Shown in pieces: positions 1 to 7,210 of a stretch of DNA of 64,000 nucleotides. Numbering within the stretch: position 1 is the stretch's first letter; each line of letters begins with the position of its first letter. Under the pieces are notes generated by a model. The model ran no database searches and was not told the DNA's origin. It saw only the letters and a program-made list of their open reading frames with translations. The translations under genes were made by a program, and so were the position numbers. Source of the stretch: JAWLHK01 sp041690355 [NCBI: bacterium] (GTDB lineage: Bacteria > J088 > JAWLBW01); the NCBI GenBank assembly GCA_041690355.1, contig JAWLHK010000012.1, positions 56,152 through 120,151 on the forward strand, in the 5' to 3' direction.

Positions 1-237
1 TTCAACTCCATTCACCGGGTACTCAAGGCCGAGCAGACGTTGAAGCGCGCGGGCATCCCGTTTCGCCTGGTGCCCACGCCGCGGCCGCTCGTATCCGACT
101 GCGGCATGGCCATCCTCGGCGCGCGCGAAGACGCAGAACGGATACACGCGTCCCTCGCAGGCGAGCGTCTGCGGATCGTGAAGCTGTTTGCGGGGGACGA
201 AAACGGCTGGTGGCCGGTCAACCTGCCGGCTGCTTGA
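1..237 (+). CDS. DUF3343 family protein (partial, 5' end outside window)
   Basis: The frame is open from base 1 to a TGA at 235-237, giving about 78 C-terminal residues. The sequence (FNSIHRVLKAEQTLKRAG, then a PRPLVSDCGMAI segment with one Cys) matches what I know of the DUF3343 family, small proteins described as putative Se/S carrier-like because of a conserved SDCG-type cysteine. The family is normally 75-90 residues, so only a few N-terminal residues are missing. Its 3' end overlaps the convergent thiE by 20 bp. The family assignment is from motif recall. The role is unknown; any link to sulfur transfer for thiamine synthesis is inference from the neighbour. Confidence 0.65.
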   Translation, partial: FNSIHRVLKAEQTLKRAGIPFRLVPTPRPLVSDCGMAILGAREDAERIHASLAGERLRIVKLFAGDENGWWPVNLPAA

Positions 238-841
238 GCGCGAGCAGCGTGCGGGCGCGCAGGCGGGTCTGCCCGTCGTCTTCGCCGATCAGGGCCGAGA
301 TGACCGCGACCGATCGCGCGCCGGCCCCCAGGACCGCCGAAGCCGTTTCGCCCGAGATGCCGCCGATGGCGACCACCGGAAGCCGCGATGCCGCGGCGGC
401 AGCCGCCAGCATCTCGACGCCGGTCACCGGGTCGGGGTTCGCCTTGGAACGGGTGGGGAAAACGGGACCGAATCCAAGATAGTCCACCGGTTCGGCCTGA
501 GCCGCTTCGACCTGGGCAAGCGTGTGCGTCGAGAGGCCGATGGCGCCGCCGAATACCGAGCGTGCGTCACCGGGCGAAAGGTCGTTCTGCCCGAGATGCA
601 GAATGTCGGCCTTGACCGCGGCGGCGATATCGGCCCGATCGTTCACGGCAAACAGCGCTCCGTGCGCACGGCACAGCGGCGCGACGTCCTGGGCAGCCGC
701 ATGGGTTTCGGCGGCGGTTCTGCCCTTGGCGCGCAGCTGGATGAGCCGGACGCCGGCCTCGAGCAGCACTTCGGCGCGGTGCAACGTCTGTTCCCGCGTG
801 TCCAGATCGACGATGGCGTAGAGGGGCGGCAGGGCAATCAT
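218..841 (-). CDS. thiE: Thiamine-phosphate synthase ThiE
   Basis: It couples hydroxymethylpyrimidine diphosphate and thiazole phosphate to give thiamine phosphate in the cytosol. About 207 residues, the usual size, a TIM barrel. The family signatures are visible: IQLRAKG near residue 32, FAVNDRADIA, DILHLGQNDL, GLSTHTLAQV, DYLGFGPVFPT and the C-terminal phosphate loop VAIGGIS. The start was chosen at MIALPPLYAIVD because its ATG overlaps the TGA of the upstream regulator gene (ATGA at 838-841), implying translational coupling; a 12-residue longer form is possible but lacks family support. No other thi gene is in the window. Confidence 0.9.
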   Translation of the reverse strand: MIALPPLYAIVDLDTREQTLHRAEVLLEAGVRLIQLRAKGRTAAETHAAAQDVAPLCRAHGALFAVNDRADIAAAVKADILHLGQNDLSPGDARSVFGGAIGLSTHTLAQVEAAQAEPVDYLGFGPVFPTRSKANPDPVTGVEMLAAAAAASRLPVVAIGGISGETASAVLGAGARSVAVISALIGEDDGQTRLRARTLLALKQPAG

Positions 842-2346
842 GACTTCGCCTTGGCCTGCTTGAGGTCGATGCCGCAATCCTGGATTTTCTTACGGAGCGT
901 GTTCCGATTGATGCCCAGAATCTCGGCGGCCCGGATCTGGTTGCCGCGGGTTTCGCGCAGCACGAGCTCGAGCATCGGCTTTTCGACGCGGCTCATGATC
1001 TGGTCATAAAGGTTCGTGACTTCGGTCGTCGAAACGCGGGCGATGAACTGCTCGAGCTTGCGGTAGACGATTTCGTCGAAGCTCTTGTCGAACCAGTCGT
1101 CGCCCACGGGCTGCGGGGGCGGCTGCGCCGCACCGGTCGCAGGGACGGCGCCGAAGTCGTCGGCGGTCAGGGTCTGGCCGGTCGAGAGAAGCGCAACACG
1201 CTTCACGACGTTTTCGAGTTCGCGCACGTTGCCCGGCCAGTTCTGGCGTTTGAGCCATTCGATGGCCGAGGGAGAAAGGCGCTTCTGGCCGTAGCCGAGC
1301 TCCTGGCCGTACTTGCGCAGGAAGTACCCGGCCAGGAGGGGGATGTCTTCACGCCGCTCGCGCAGCGGCGGGAGATCGATGGGGACGACGTTAAGCCGGT
1401 AATACAGATCTTCGCGGAACGTGCCGGCGCCGACCATCTCGGCGAGGTTACGGTTGGTGGCCGCAATGACCCGCACGTCGACTTTCTGCGAGCCCGCGCC
1501 GCCGAGGGGCGCGATCTCACGCTCCTGCAGGGCACGCAGAATCTTCACCTGGAGGTCGGCCGGCATGTCGCCGATTTCGTCGAGAAACAGGGTGCCGCCG
1601 TCGGCCAGTTTGAACTTGCCCTCCTTGCGCTGGAAGGCCCCCGTGAACGAGCCGCGCTCATGGCCGAAGAGCTCGCTCTCGAGCAGCTCGTGCGGAATGG
1701 CCGCCGCGTTGATGGTGACGAAAGGACCGCCCGCGCGCGACGAGTGGTAGTGGATGGCCCGGGCGACGAGCTCCTTGCCGGTACCGCTCTCGCCGGTCAC
1801 GAGCACGGTCACGTCGCTTGCCGCGACCTTACCGACCATCTTGTACACGTCACGCATGCGCGGGCTGTCGCCGATGATCTGCTCGCCCGGTTCGAACTGG
1901 CGCTCGACGGCGGCGCGCAGGCGCACCAGTTCTTCCTGCACCTTCACGCTGTTGCCCGCCTTGTCGGCGAGCAGAAGCACCTCGTCGAGCTCGAACGGCT
2001 TGGTGATGTAGTCGAAGGCTCCCGCCTTCATGGCCTCGATGGCGTTCTTGACGGTGTTCTGCGCAGTCATGACGATGATCGCCGGCGCCTGCGGTTTCCC
2101 CTTCACCGAGCGCACCAGCGAAAGGCCGTCGGCCCCCGGCATGATGATGTCGACGAAGGCGACCTGAAAAGCCTCGCGCTCCATGGCGGCCCGCGCTTCT
2201 TCGGCCGACGCGACGCTGGTCACCTCGTGCCCCCCCTTGCCAAGCGCGCGCTCGAGCACGAAGCGCAGACTGGGATCGTCGTCGACAATCAGAATACGGA
2301 AGCCCATGGTCACACCTTCTTTCGCTTCATTCGCCGTGGCACTCAT
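838..2346 (-). CDS. Sigma-54-dependent response regulator, NtrC type
   Basis: It activates sigma-54 promoters after phosphorylation by the kinase encoded just upstream. About 502 residues in three parts. The N-terminal receiver starts at FRILIVDDDPS with the phospho-acceptor Asp in FVDIIMP. The AAA+ domain has Walker A GESGTGKE, the sigma-54 contact loop GSFTGA (usual GAFTGA, with a Ser) and Walker B LFLDEIGD. A C-terminal Fis-type helix-turn-helix follows (RAAEILGINRNTLRKKI). The start overlaps the kinase stop by four bases (ATGA), which favours 2346; an alternative ATG lies at 2307 directly before the receiver domain. It resembles NtrC/GlnG, but the signal sensed is not shown by the sequence, so no symbol is given. 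Confidence 0.9.
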   Translation of the reverse strand: MSATANEAKEGVTMGFRILIVDDDPSLRFVLERALGKGGHEVTSVASAEEARAAMEREAFQVAFVDIIMPGADGLSLVRSVKGKPQAPAIIVMTAQNTVKNAIEAMKAGAFDYITKPFELDEVLLLADKAGNSVKVQEELVRLRAAVERQFEPGEQIIGDSPRMRDVYKMVGKVAASDVTVLVTGESGTGKELVARAIHYHSSRAGGPFVTINAAAIPHELLESELFGHERGSFTGAFQRKEGKFKLADGGTLFLDEIGDMPADLQVKILRALQEREIAPLGGAGSQKVDVRVIAATNRNLAEMVGAGTFREDLYYRLNVVPIDLPPLRERREDIPLLAGYFLRKYGQELGYGQKRLSPSAIEWLKRQNWPGNVRELENVVKRVALLSTGQTLTADDFGAVPATGAAQPPPQPVGDDWFDKSFDEIVYRKLEQFIARVSTTEVTNLYDQIMSRVEKPMLELVLRETRGNQIRAAEILGINRNTLRKKIQDCGIDLKQAKAKS

Positions 2347-3446
2347 GCCGGTCCTCCGTCGCCTGCAGGCGCTCCCGATGCGGCCCCGCGCGAGGGGCCC
2401 TCGAGGGGGAGCACCATGGTGAACACCGTTTTTCCCTCGCCGCTGTCGACTTCGAGCACACCGCCGTGCTCACGCAGAAGGCGCAGGCTGATGGCCAGCC
2501 CGAGCCCCGTGCCGCTCGTCTTGGTCGTGAAAAACGGCGTGAAGAGTTTTTCCTTGGCCTCGGCGCTCAACCCGGGTCCGCCGTTCTGGATCTCGACGTT
2601 GACGACCCGCCGCGCGGCGATGCGCCGGCCGCCGATCTCGATGCGGGTGCGCACGACGACCGGCTCGGCGGGCGGAGACGCCTCGAACGCGTTCTTGATC
2701 AGATTGACCGCCACCTGCTGCAGGGCATCGCTGTCGGCCACGACGTCGGGGAGCGACGGATCGTAGTCCCGGTGCACTTCGCGGCCCGAGAAGGCGGGGT
2801 CGCGCAACAGGGTTTCGAGCACGGCGTCGAGCAGGCGGTGAATGTTCACGGGCGCCATGTTGAGCGCGCGCGGATTGCCGAAATCGAGCAGTTCTTCGAG
2901 CAGGCGATTGATGCGGCGCACGTCCCGGTCGATGACCGCGAGGCACTCCCGCGCGTCGTCGGCGAGCGCTTCGGATCGCAGCAGCTGCGCCGCGCCGAGA
3001 ATGCCCCCGAGCGGATTCTTGATTTCGTGCGCCAGGCCCGCGGCAAGAATCCCGAGCTGGCGCAGACGATCTTCGCGGCGCATGGCTTCGCTCATGTGCG
3101 CGAGCGAGCTCTCGTCGCGGATCTGCACGACCGTCCCCGACACGGCCCCCTCGGCAGAAAACAGCGGCGTCACGACGACGGTCACGAGCACGTTCTCGCC
3201 GTTTCCCGCGCCGCGCGCGAGGGGAACCATGTAGTAGACCTGTTTGCCCGCCTGGGTCATGGCGCGGGCGAGCGCTTCGGAAAGCCAGGGATTGGCCGCG
3301 ACGAGCTCGCGCCAGGTCTCATGGAAAACCTCGGCGTCGCCGCCCAGCAGCCCGGCGGCCGCGGGGTTCGCGAACACGAGCCCGCCGGCCGGGTCAAAGG
3401 CGAGCACGGTCTCTTCGAGCCCCTCGAGAATCACGCGGGGCGGCAT
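2343..3446 (-). CDS. PAS-domain sensor histidine kinase, NtrB type
   Basis: Partner kinase for the adjacent NtrC-type regulator. About 367 residues. An N-terminal PAS domain (ILEGLEETVLAFDPAGGLVFANPAAAGLLG) is followed by the phospho-acceptor H-box AHEIKNPLGGILGAAQLL, N-box VNLIKNAFEA and G boxes NGGPGLS, LFTPFFTTKTSGTGLGLAIS. There are no membrane segments, so it is a soluble kinase like NtrB. The start at 3446 was chosen because the PAS domain begins there and the upstream dus stop lies 7 bp away; the longer open frame runs antisense-like through dus. Together with the dus gene this is probably one transcript. Confidence 0.88.
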   Translation of the reverse strand: MPPRVILEGLEETVLAFDPAGGLVFANPAAAGLLGGDAEVFHETWRELVAANPWLSEALARAMTQAGKQVYYMVPLARGAGNGENVLVTVVVTPLFSAEGAVSGTVVQIRDESSLAHMSEAMRREDRLRQLGILAAGLAHEIKNPLGGILGAAQLLRSEALADDARECLAVIDRDVRRINRLLEELLDFGNPRALNMAPVNIHRLLDAVLETLLRDPAFSGREVHRDYDPSLPDVVADSDALQQVAVNLIKNAFEASPPAEPVVVRTRIEIGGRRIAARRVVNVEIQNGGPGLSAEAKEKLFTPFFTTKTSGTGLGLAISLRLLREHGGVLEVDSGEGKTVFTMVLPLEGPSRGAASGAPAGDGGPA

Positions 3447-3453
3447 GGGCCAC

Positions 3454-4527
3454 TCAACCCCAGCCGCGCTCTTCCCACCAGGCCTGCTCCTGGGCATCCT
3501 CGGCCTCCATTTTCTGGGGTTCCACGGGGAGCGCTTCGCTCCAGCGGCGCTCATATTCCGCAATGAAACCACGTACGTCATCGGCCGCCTGCAGGGTGCC
3601 CACGCGGGCGCGCAGCTCGCGCACGTTGCGCATCCCCTTGCCGTACCAGAGCAGGTGCTTGCGGAACTCGCGCACGGCGCGGAACTCGCCGTGGAATTCC
3701 ACATACATCTCGAAATGTTCGCGCAGCAGCGCCGCCCGCTCGGCCGCGGGGATCTCGTCGACCGCCTCGCCGCGGAAGAGCGCGCGGATCTGGCGGAAGA
3801 TCCACGGGCGGCCGGTAGCGCCGCGGCCGATCATGACGAGCCCGCGCGGATGCTCGCGATGGCGCGCCATTGCCTGCTCGGGGGTCACGACGTCACCGCT
3901 GCCGATGATGGGGATCTTCACGCCGTCCTGCGTGGCGGCCACGAGCGACCAGTCGGCCGTTCCCTCGTAGCCCTGGGCGCGCGTGCGCGGATGCAGCGTG
4001 ACGGCGTCGGCCCCTTCGCTTTCGGCCACACGGGCGATTTCGGGGGCGTTGACCGTCCCCTCGTCCCAGCCGGCGCGAATCTTGATCGTGACCGGCAGGC
4101 GGGTGCGCGCGCGGATGCCCGCCACGATCTTCCCGAGTCGCGGCGGATCGCAAAGCAGGGCCGCGCCGGCGCCGGTCTTCACGACCTTCTTCACGGGGCA
4201 GCCCATGTTCACGTCGACCAGATCGGCGAGCCCTTCCCCCTCGAGGCGCGCGGCGGCTTCCCCCAGTTCCGCCGGATCGTTGCCGAACAGCTGCACGCCC
4301 AGCGGCCGCTCTTCGGGAAGGCTCGCCAGATACCGCTGGGTCCCCTTGCCGCCGCGCAGAAGTCCCTTGGCGCTGACCATCTCGGTAAACGCGAGCGCGG
4401 CTCCTTCGCGCCGGCAGAGCAGGCGAAAGGGGAGATCGCTGACGCCGGCCATGGGCGCCACGACGAACGGATTGTCGAGCACCAACGGACCGATGCGGAA
4501 CGATTTCTGCGGGTTGGATTCGGACAT
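3454..4527 (-). CDS. dusB: tRNA-dihydrouridine synthase, DusB-like
   Basis: An FMN enzyme that reduces uridine to dihydrouridine in tRNA. About 357 residues. Motifs: VVAPMAGVSDLPFRLLC at the N-terminus, VDVNMGCPVKKVVKTGAGAAL containing the catalytic Cys, KIRAGWD, TLHPRTRAQGY, and the FMN phosphate loop IGSGDV with MIGRGATGRPW. The start at MSESN (4527) is preceded by a plausible promoter. It lies directly upstream of an ntrBC-like pair, an order (dus then ntrBC) similar to the dusB-fis and nifR3-ntrBC arrangements known in Proteobacteria. The C-terminal tail is acidic and Trp-rich (QEQAWWEERGWG). Confidence 0.9.
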   Translation of the reverse strand: MSESNPQKSFRIGPLVLDNPFVVAPMAGVSDLPFRLLCRREGAALAFTEMVSAKGLLRGGKGTQRYLASLPEERPLGVQLFGNDPAELGEAAARLEGEGLADLVDVNMGCPVKKVVKTGAGAALLCDPPRLGKIVAGIRARTRLPVTIKIRAGWDEGTVNAPEIARVAESEGADAVTLHPRTRAQGYEGTADWSLVAATQDGVKIPIIGSGDVVTPEQAMARHREHPRGLVMIGRGATGRPWIFRQIRALFRGEAVDEIPAAERAALLREHFEMYVEFHGEFRAVREFRKHLLWYGKGMRNVRELRARVGTLQAADDVRGFIAEYERRWSEALPVEPQKMEAEDAQEQAWWEERGWG

Positions 4528-4582
4528 TTTGCCTAAAAGATAGGCATTGTACAGCAGCGAAGATGGATGCCGCAATGAGTCG
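4528..4582 (-). promoter_or_regulatory. Candidate promoter of dusB with inverted repeat
   Basis: Reading the minus strand, TTGCGG, an 18-bp spacer and TACAAT precede the dusB start by 18 bp. Between the -10 and the ATG is the short inverted repeat GCCTA-tctttt-AGGC, which could be an operator or a small hairpin near the ribosome site. No strong Shine-Dalgarno is seen. Confidence 0.45.
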
Positions 4583-4614
4583 GGGCTAAGAGACCGGCTC
4601 CCCCGATGTTGGAT

Positions 4615-5037
4615 TCAAGCGGTTTCGCCCTTGGTCGGCGGCAACGTCGTGAAGGCGGGCTCAAGCACCGGTTCTTGATGGGATTGAGCATCGGCCATCG
4701 GCCATTGGGCATTTTCGAGCGGCAGCGCGGCCTCTCCTTCGCGCTGGGCGGCCTGCAGCAGCTCGGCTGCCTTGCCCGCCCGATACGCATGCTTCAGCCA
4801 CGTGAGCACCGCGACGTTGGCCAGCGTGACCGTGTTGGCGACGATGAGGATGGGATCCAGGCGCAGCAGCGAGTAGAACAGCCACATGACGATTCCCACG
4901 CCGTACGTCACCAGCATTCCCCAGCTCAAGTCCTGGACGGAGCGGGTGCGAAGGGCGCGAATGATCTGGGGGATGAGGCTGGTGCAGGTGAGCGCGGTTG
5001 CAATCGAGCCGACGACTTGAACGCCGAGCGTGTCCAT
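4615..5037 (-). CDS. SemiSWEET-type PQ-loop transporter with C-terminal extension
   Basis: Small sugar transporter of the MtN3/saliva family; semiSWEETs work as dimers of three-helix units. The first ~90 residues show three membrane segments (VQVVGSIATALTCTSLIPQII, then a GMLVTYGVGIVMWLFYSLL helix and DPILIVANTVTLANVAVL), with the PQ signature SLIPQ. The family is usually 85-100 residues; this protein has 140. The extra ~50 residues (about 93-140) are polar and low-complexity and include a stretch encoded by a heptamer repeat (4688-4711: CATCGGC units on the plus strand, NAQWPMADAQ in the protein), so the tail looks acquired by repeat insertion. The start MDTLG was chosen because the first helix begins there. 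Confidence 0.75.
   Translation of the reverse strand: MDTLGVQVVGSIATALTCTSLIPQIIRALRTRSVQDLSWGMLVTYGVGIVMWLFYSLLRLDPILIVANTVTLANVAVLTWLKHAYRAGKAAELLQAAQREGEAALPLENAQWPMADAQSHQEPVLEPAFTTLPPTKGETA
4688..4711. repeat. Heptamer array, CATCGGC family, inside the SemiSWEET tail
   Basis: GCATCGG-CCATCGG-CCATTGG-GCA, period 7, three units. It is the one array of the window lying well within a reading frame, in the C-terminal extension of the SemiSWEET. A related array with the shared core CATTGGGC (complement strand) is at 45611-45642. Confidence 0.7.
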
Positions 5038-5258
5038 GCGGAAATGCCTGTAGGTAAAGCCGCGGCGCGCCTCCCCGACCCTCGTCGGACTGCGCGCGTG
5101 CAGGCTTGCGAAGCATGGTGCCCGAAGGCCGGTTCCTCGACAAGAGGCGGGGGGCTCTCCCGGGAGACCCGCTCGAAGAAAAGCGCTCTTCCCCAAGCCC
5201 CCTCGGTTGCATTTTCCGGAGTGTTTCTGGTAAGTTAAGGGCAACCCCGCGGGCCCCC

Positions 5259-6344
5259 ATGCTGGAAGAGCAGGAGAAAACCCAGATTATCGCAGAGCTG
5301 GAAAAGAAGATCGAAGAGCTTTCGGTCTTCAACGAGATCGGCAAGGCGCTGACCTCGACGCTCGACCTGCGCAAGGTGCTCGACATCATCATGGAGCGCA
5401 TCAGCGAACTGTTCCGCCCGAAGAACTGGTCGCTGCTGCTCGTCGACGAGCCCAGCCAGGAGCTCTATTTCGAGATTGCCGTCGGCGAAGGGTCCGAAAA
5501 GCTCGGCGAGTTGCGCCTCAAGATGGGCGAAGGGATCGCCGGCTGGGTGGCCCAGCATGCCGAACCGCTGCTGATCAGCGACGCCTACTCCGACCCCCGC
5601 TTCACGCCGTCGGCGGATCAGAAGACGAAGTTCAAGACGCAGTCGATCATCTGCGTGCCCCTGAAGTCGAAGGGCAAGGTGCTCGGCGTCATCGAGATCA
5701 TCAACCAGCTCGAAGGCAAGGCGTTCAAGATTGAAGACCTGACGCTGCTCAAGACCATGGCCGATTACGCGGCCATCGCCATCGAGAACGCGCGCTACTT
5801 CCGCAAGGTGCAGGAGCTGACAATCAAGGACGACATGACCGAGCTGTTCAACTCGCGCTACCTGCAGCAGCAGCTCGAGATGGAGATCCAGCGGTCGCGG
5901 CGCTACCACCTCTGCTTTTCGTTGATCTTCTTCGACCTCGATCACTTCAAGCTCGTCAACGATAATCACGGCCACCTGATCGGCAGCCAGGTGCTGCATG
6001 AGACGGCGCAGATCGTGCGCCAGTGCCTGCGCGACGTCGACATCCCCACGCGCTACGGCGGCGACGAGTTCGTGCTGCTGCTCCCCGAAACCGATCGGGA
6101 GGATGCGCTCATCGTCACCCGGCGCATCCGCGACGCCATCCGCGCGCACCGCTACGCCGCGAACGAAGGGCTCGACATCCGCCTCACGGCCAGCTTCGGC
6201 ATCGCCACCTATCCCTATGACGCCGAGAACAAGGTCGACATCGTGCGCATGGCCGATAACGCGATGTACTATGTGAAGGAAACTTCTCGCGACGACATCG
6301 CCACGGCCGCCGAGATCGCCGCGCGCAACAAGAGCGCGGTCTGA
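5259..6344 (+). CDS. GAF-GGDEF diguanylate cyclase
   Basis: Makes c-di-GMP from two GTP. About 361 residues. A short coiled coil (LEEQEKTQIIAELEKKIEELS) leads into a GAF domain (about 20-175; DIIMERISELFRPKNWSLLLVD to VLGVIEIINQ) and a GGDEF domain (about 190-345). The active site RYGGDEFVLLLPET is intact, DLDHFKLVND supplies the metal Asp, and RDVD sits five residues before GGDEF, an intact inhibitory I-site (RxxD), so product feedback is expected. The start at 5259 was chosen because upstream sequence (from 5106) lacks domain content. It is followed after 16 bp by the LexA-like gene, probably co-transcribed. Confidence 0.9.
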   Translation: MLEEQEKTQIIAELEKKIEELSVFNEIGKALTSTLDLRKVLDIIMERISELFRPKNWSLLLVDEPSQELYFEIAVGEGSEKLGELRLKMGEGIAGWVAQHAEPLLISDAYSDPRFTPSADQKTKFKTQSIICVPLKSKGKVLGVIEIINQLEGKAFKIEDLTLLKTMADYAAIAIENARYFRKVQELTIKDDMTELFNSRYLQQQLEMEIQRSRRYHLCFSLIFFDLDHFKLVNDNHGHLIGSQVLHETAQIVRQCLRDVDIPTRYGGDEFVLLLPETDREDALIVTRRIRDAIRAHRYAANEGLDIRLTASFGIATYPYDAENKVDIVRMADNAMYYVKETSRDDIATAAEIAARNKSAV

Positions 6345-6360
6345 ACGCGGAGACGGGCGG

Positions 6361-6954
6361 ATGCTGACGGCCCGCCAACGCGACATTCTGGCGTATATCG
6401 AGGCCTACGTCGCCGAGCAGGGGATCGCCCCGACCCTCGAAGAAATTGCCGCGCACTTTTCGCTGCGTTCGGTCGCCACCGTGCACAAGCACATCGGCAA
6501 CCTCGTCGCCCGCGGCCACCTTCGGCGCGGGACGGGAAGCCGCTCGCTGGAACTGGTGCGCACCGTGCTCCCCTACGCCGAGGCGCCCCTGCGGGGCATC
6601 CTGCGGGCGGGCGCGCCGCTGGGGGAACCGCCGCACGACGAACGGATCCCCGTCCCTTCGGCCATGGCGCGGGGGAGTGCGCCGCTGTTCTGTGTGCGCG
6701 TCGAGGGGGACGGTTTCCGCGAAGAAGGGCTGGCCGCCGGCGACCTGCTGATCTGCACCGAGGCCGTTCCCCCGGCCGACGGCGACCTCGTGCTCGCCCT
6801 GCTCCCCGCCGGGCAGGCGGTCTGCGCGCGCTATGCCCTACAGCCCGCGGGAGGCGCGCTGATGAGCGGCGCCTCAGAGCTCTGGCCCGCCTCACTCTCG
6901 CTGCGCGTCCTGGGCGTGGGGGTGGGGGTTGTTCGCGTGCTGCCGCGCGGATGA
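6361..6954 (+). CDS. LexA-like protein with inactivated S24 protease site
   Basis: About 197 residues, normal LexA size. The N-terminal winged helix is LexA-like (LTARQRDILAYIEAYVAEQGIAPTLEEIA, SVATVHKHIGNL). The C-terminal domain aligns with the S24 fold: the cleavage-site Ala-Gly is kept (RAGAPLGE, A83-G84), and the G-DLLI and VLGVGVGVVR strands are present. However, the catalytic Ser of the family (SGMS) aligns with Gly118 in VEGDGFREEG, and the catalytic Lys (VKR) with Ala156 in VCAR. It is therefore predicted not to self-cleave. Its operon partner is a diguanylate cyclase. Whether it is still a DNA-damage repressor or a stable transcription factor is unknown; a true LexA would have to be elsewhere in the genome. 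Confidence 0.8.
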   Translation: MLTARQRDILAYIEAYVAEQGIAPTLEEIAAHFSLRSVATVHKHIGNLVARGHLRRGTGSRSLELVRTVLPYAEAPLRGILRAGAPLGEPPHDERIPVPSAMARGSAPLFCVRVEGDGFREEGLAAGDLLICTEAVPPADGDLVLALLPAGQAVCARYALQPAGGALMSGASELWPASLSLRVLGVGVGVVRVLPRG

Positions 6955-7010
6955 ACCGGCTGCTTACCCAGGGGAGCCGGTTCCCGTTTTCCATAATCGA
7001 CGTCCTGTTT

Positions 7011-7100
7011 CCGTTCGCCCTGAGGAGCCGGCATCATTTCGACAGCGCAGCCTGGGTGAACGAAACACCTGCCAGAACCTTTTTCGGCGTCTCGAAGGGC
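7011..7100. repeat. Imperfect REP-like element (CCGTTCGCCCTGAG ... CGGCGTCTCGAAGGGC)
   Basis: The left end CCGTTCGCCCTGAGGAGCCG (7011-7030) and right end CGGCGTCTCGAAGGGC (7085-7100) bracket about 55 bases. The same ends recur at 9340-9427, and a short version is at 7183-7208. Elements with this kind of sequence are, to my recollection, common in many bacterial genomes. No protein-coding signal is seen in the surrounding 6955-7210 gap. Confidence 0.6.
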
Positions 7101-7182
7101 CAGCGAGCCGTGCACATAATTTTCAAAGAACTGTTTGCACTGGCGCACGAGTTCTCGAATACGCTTCCTCTTGACATTCTGG

Positions 7183-7208
7183 CCCTTCGACAAGCTCAGG
7201 GCGAACGG
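7183..7208. repeat. Short REP-like palindrome (CCCTTCGACAAGCTCAGGGC)
   Basis: CCCTTCGACAAGCTCAGGGCGAACGG forms an imperfect hairpin (CCCTTCG/CGAACGG-type ends around AGCT). It sits just past the 3' end of the acyl-CoA synthetase gene and may act as its terminator or mRNA 3' end. Confidence 0.6.
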
Positions 7209-7210
7209 AT

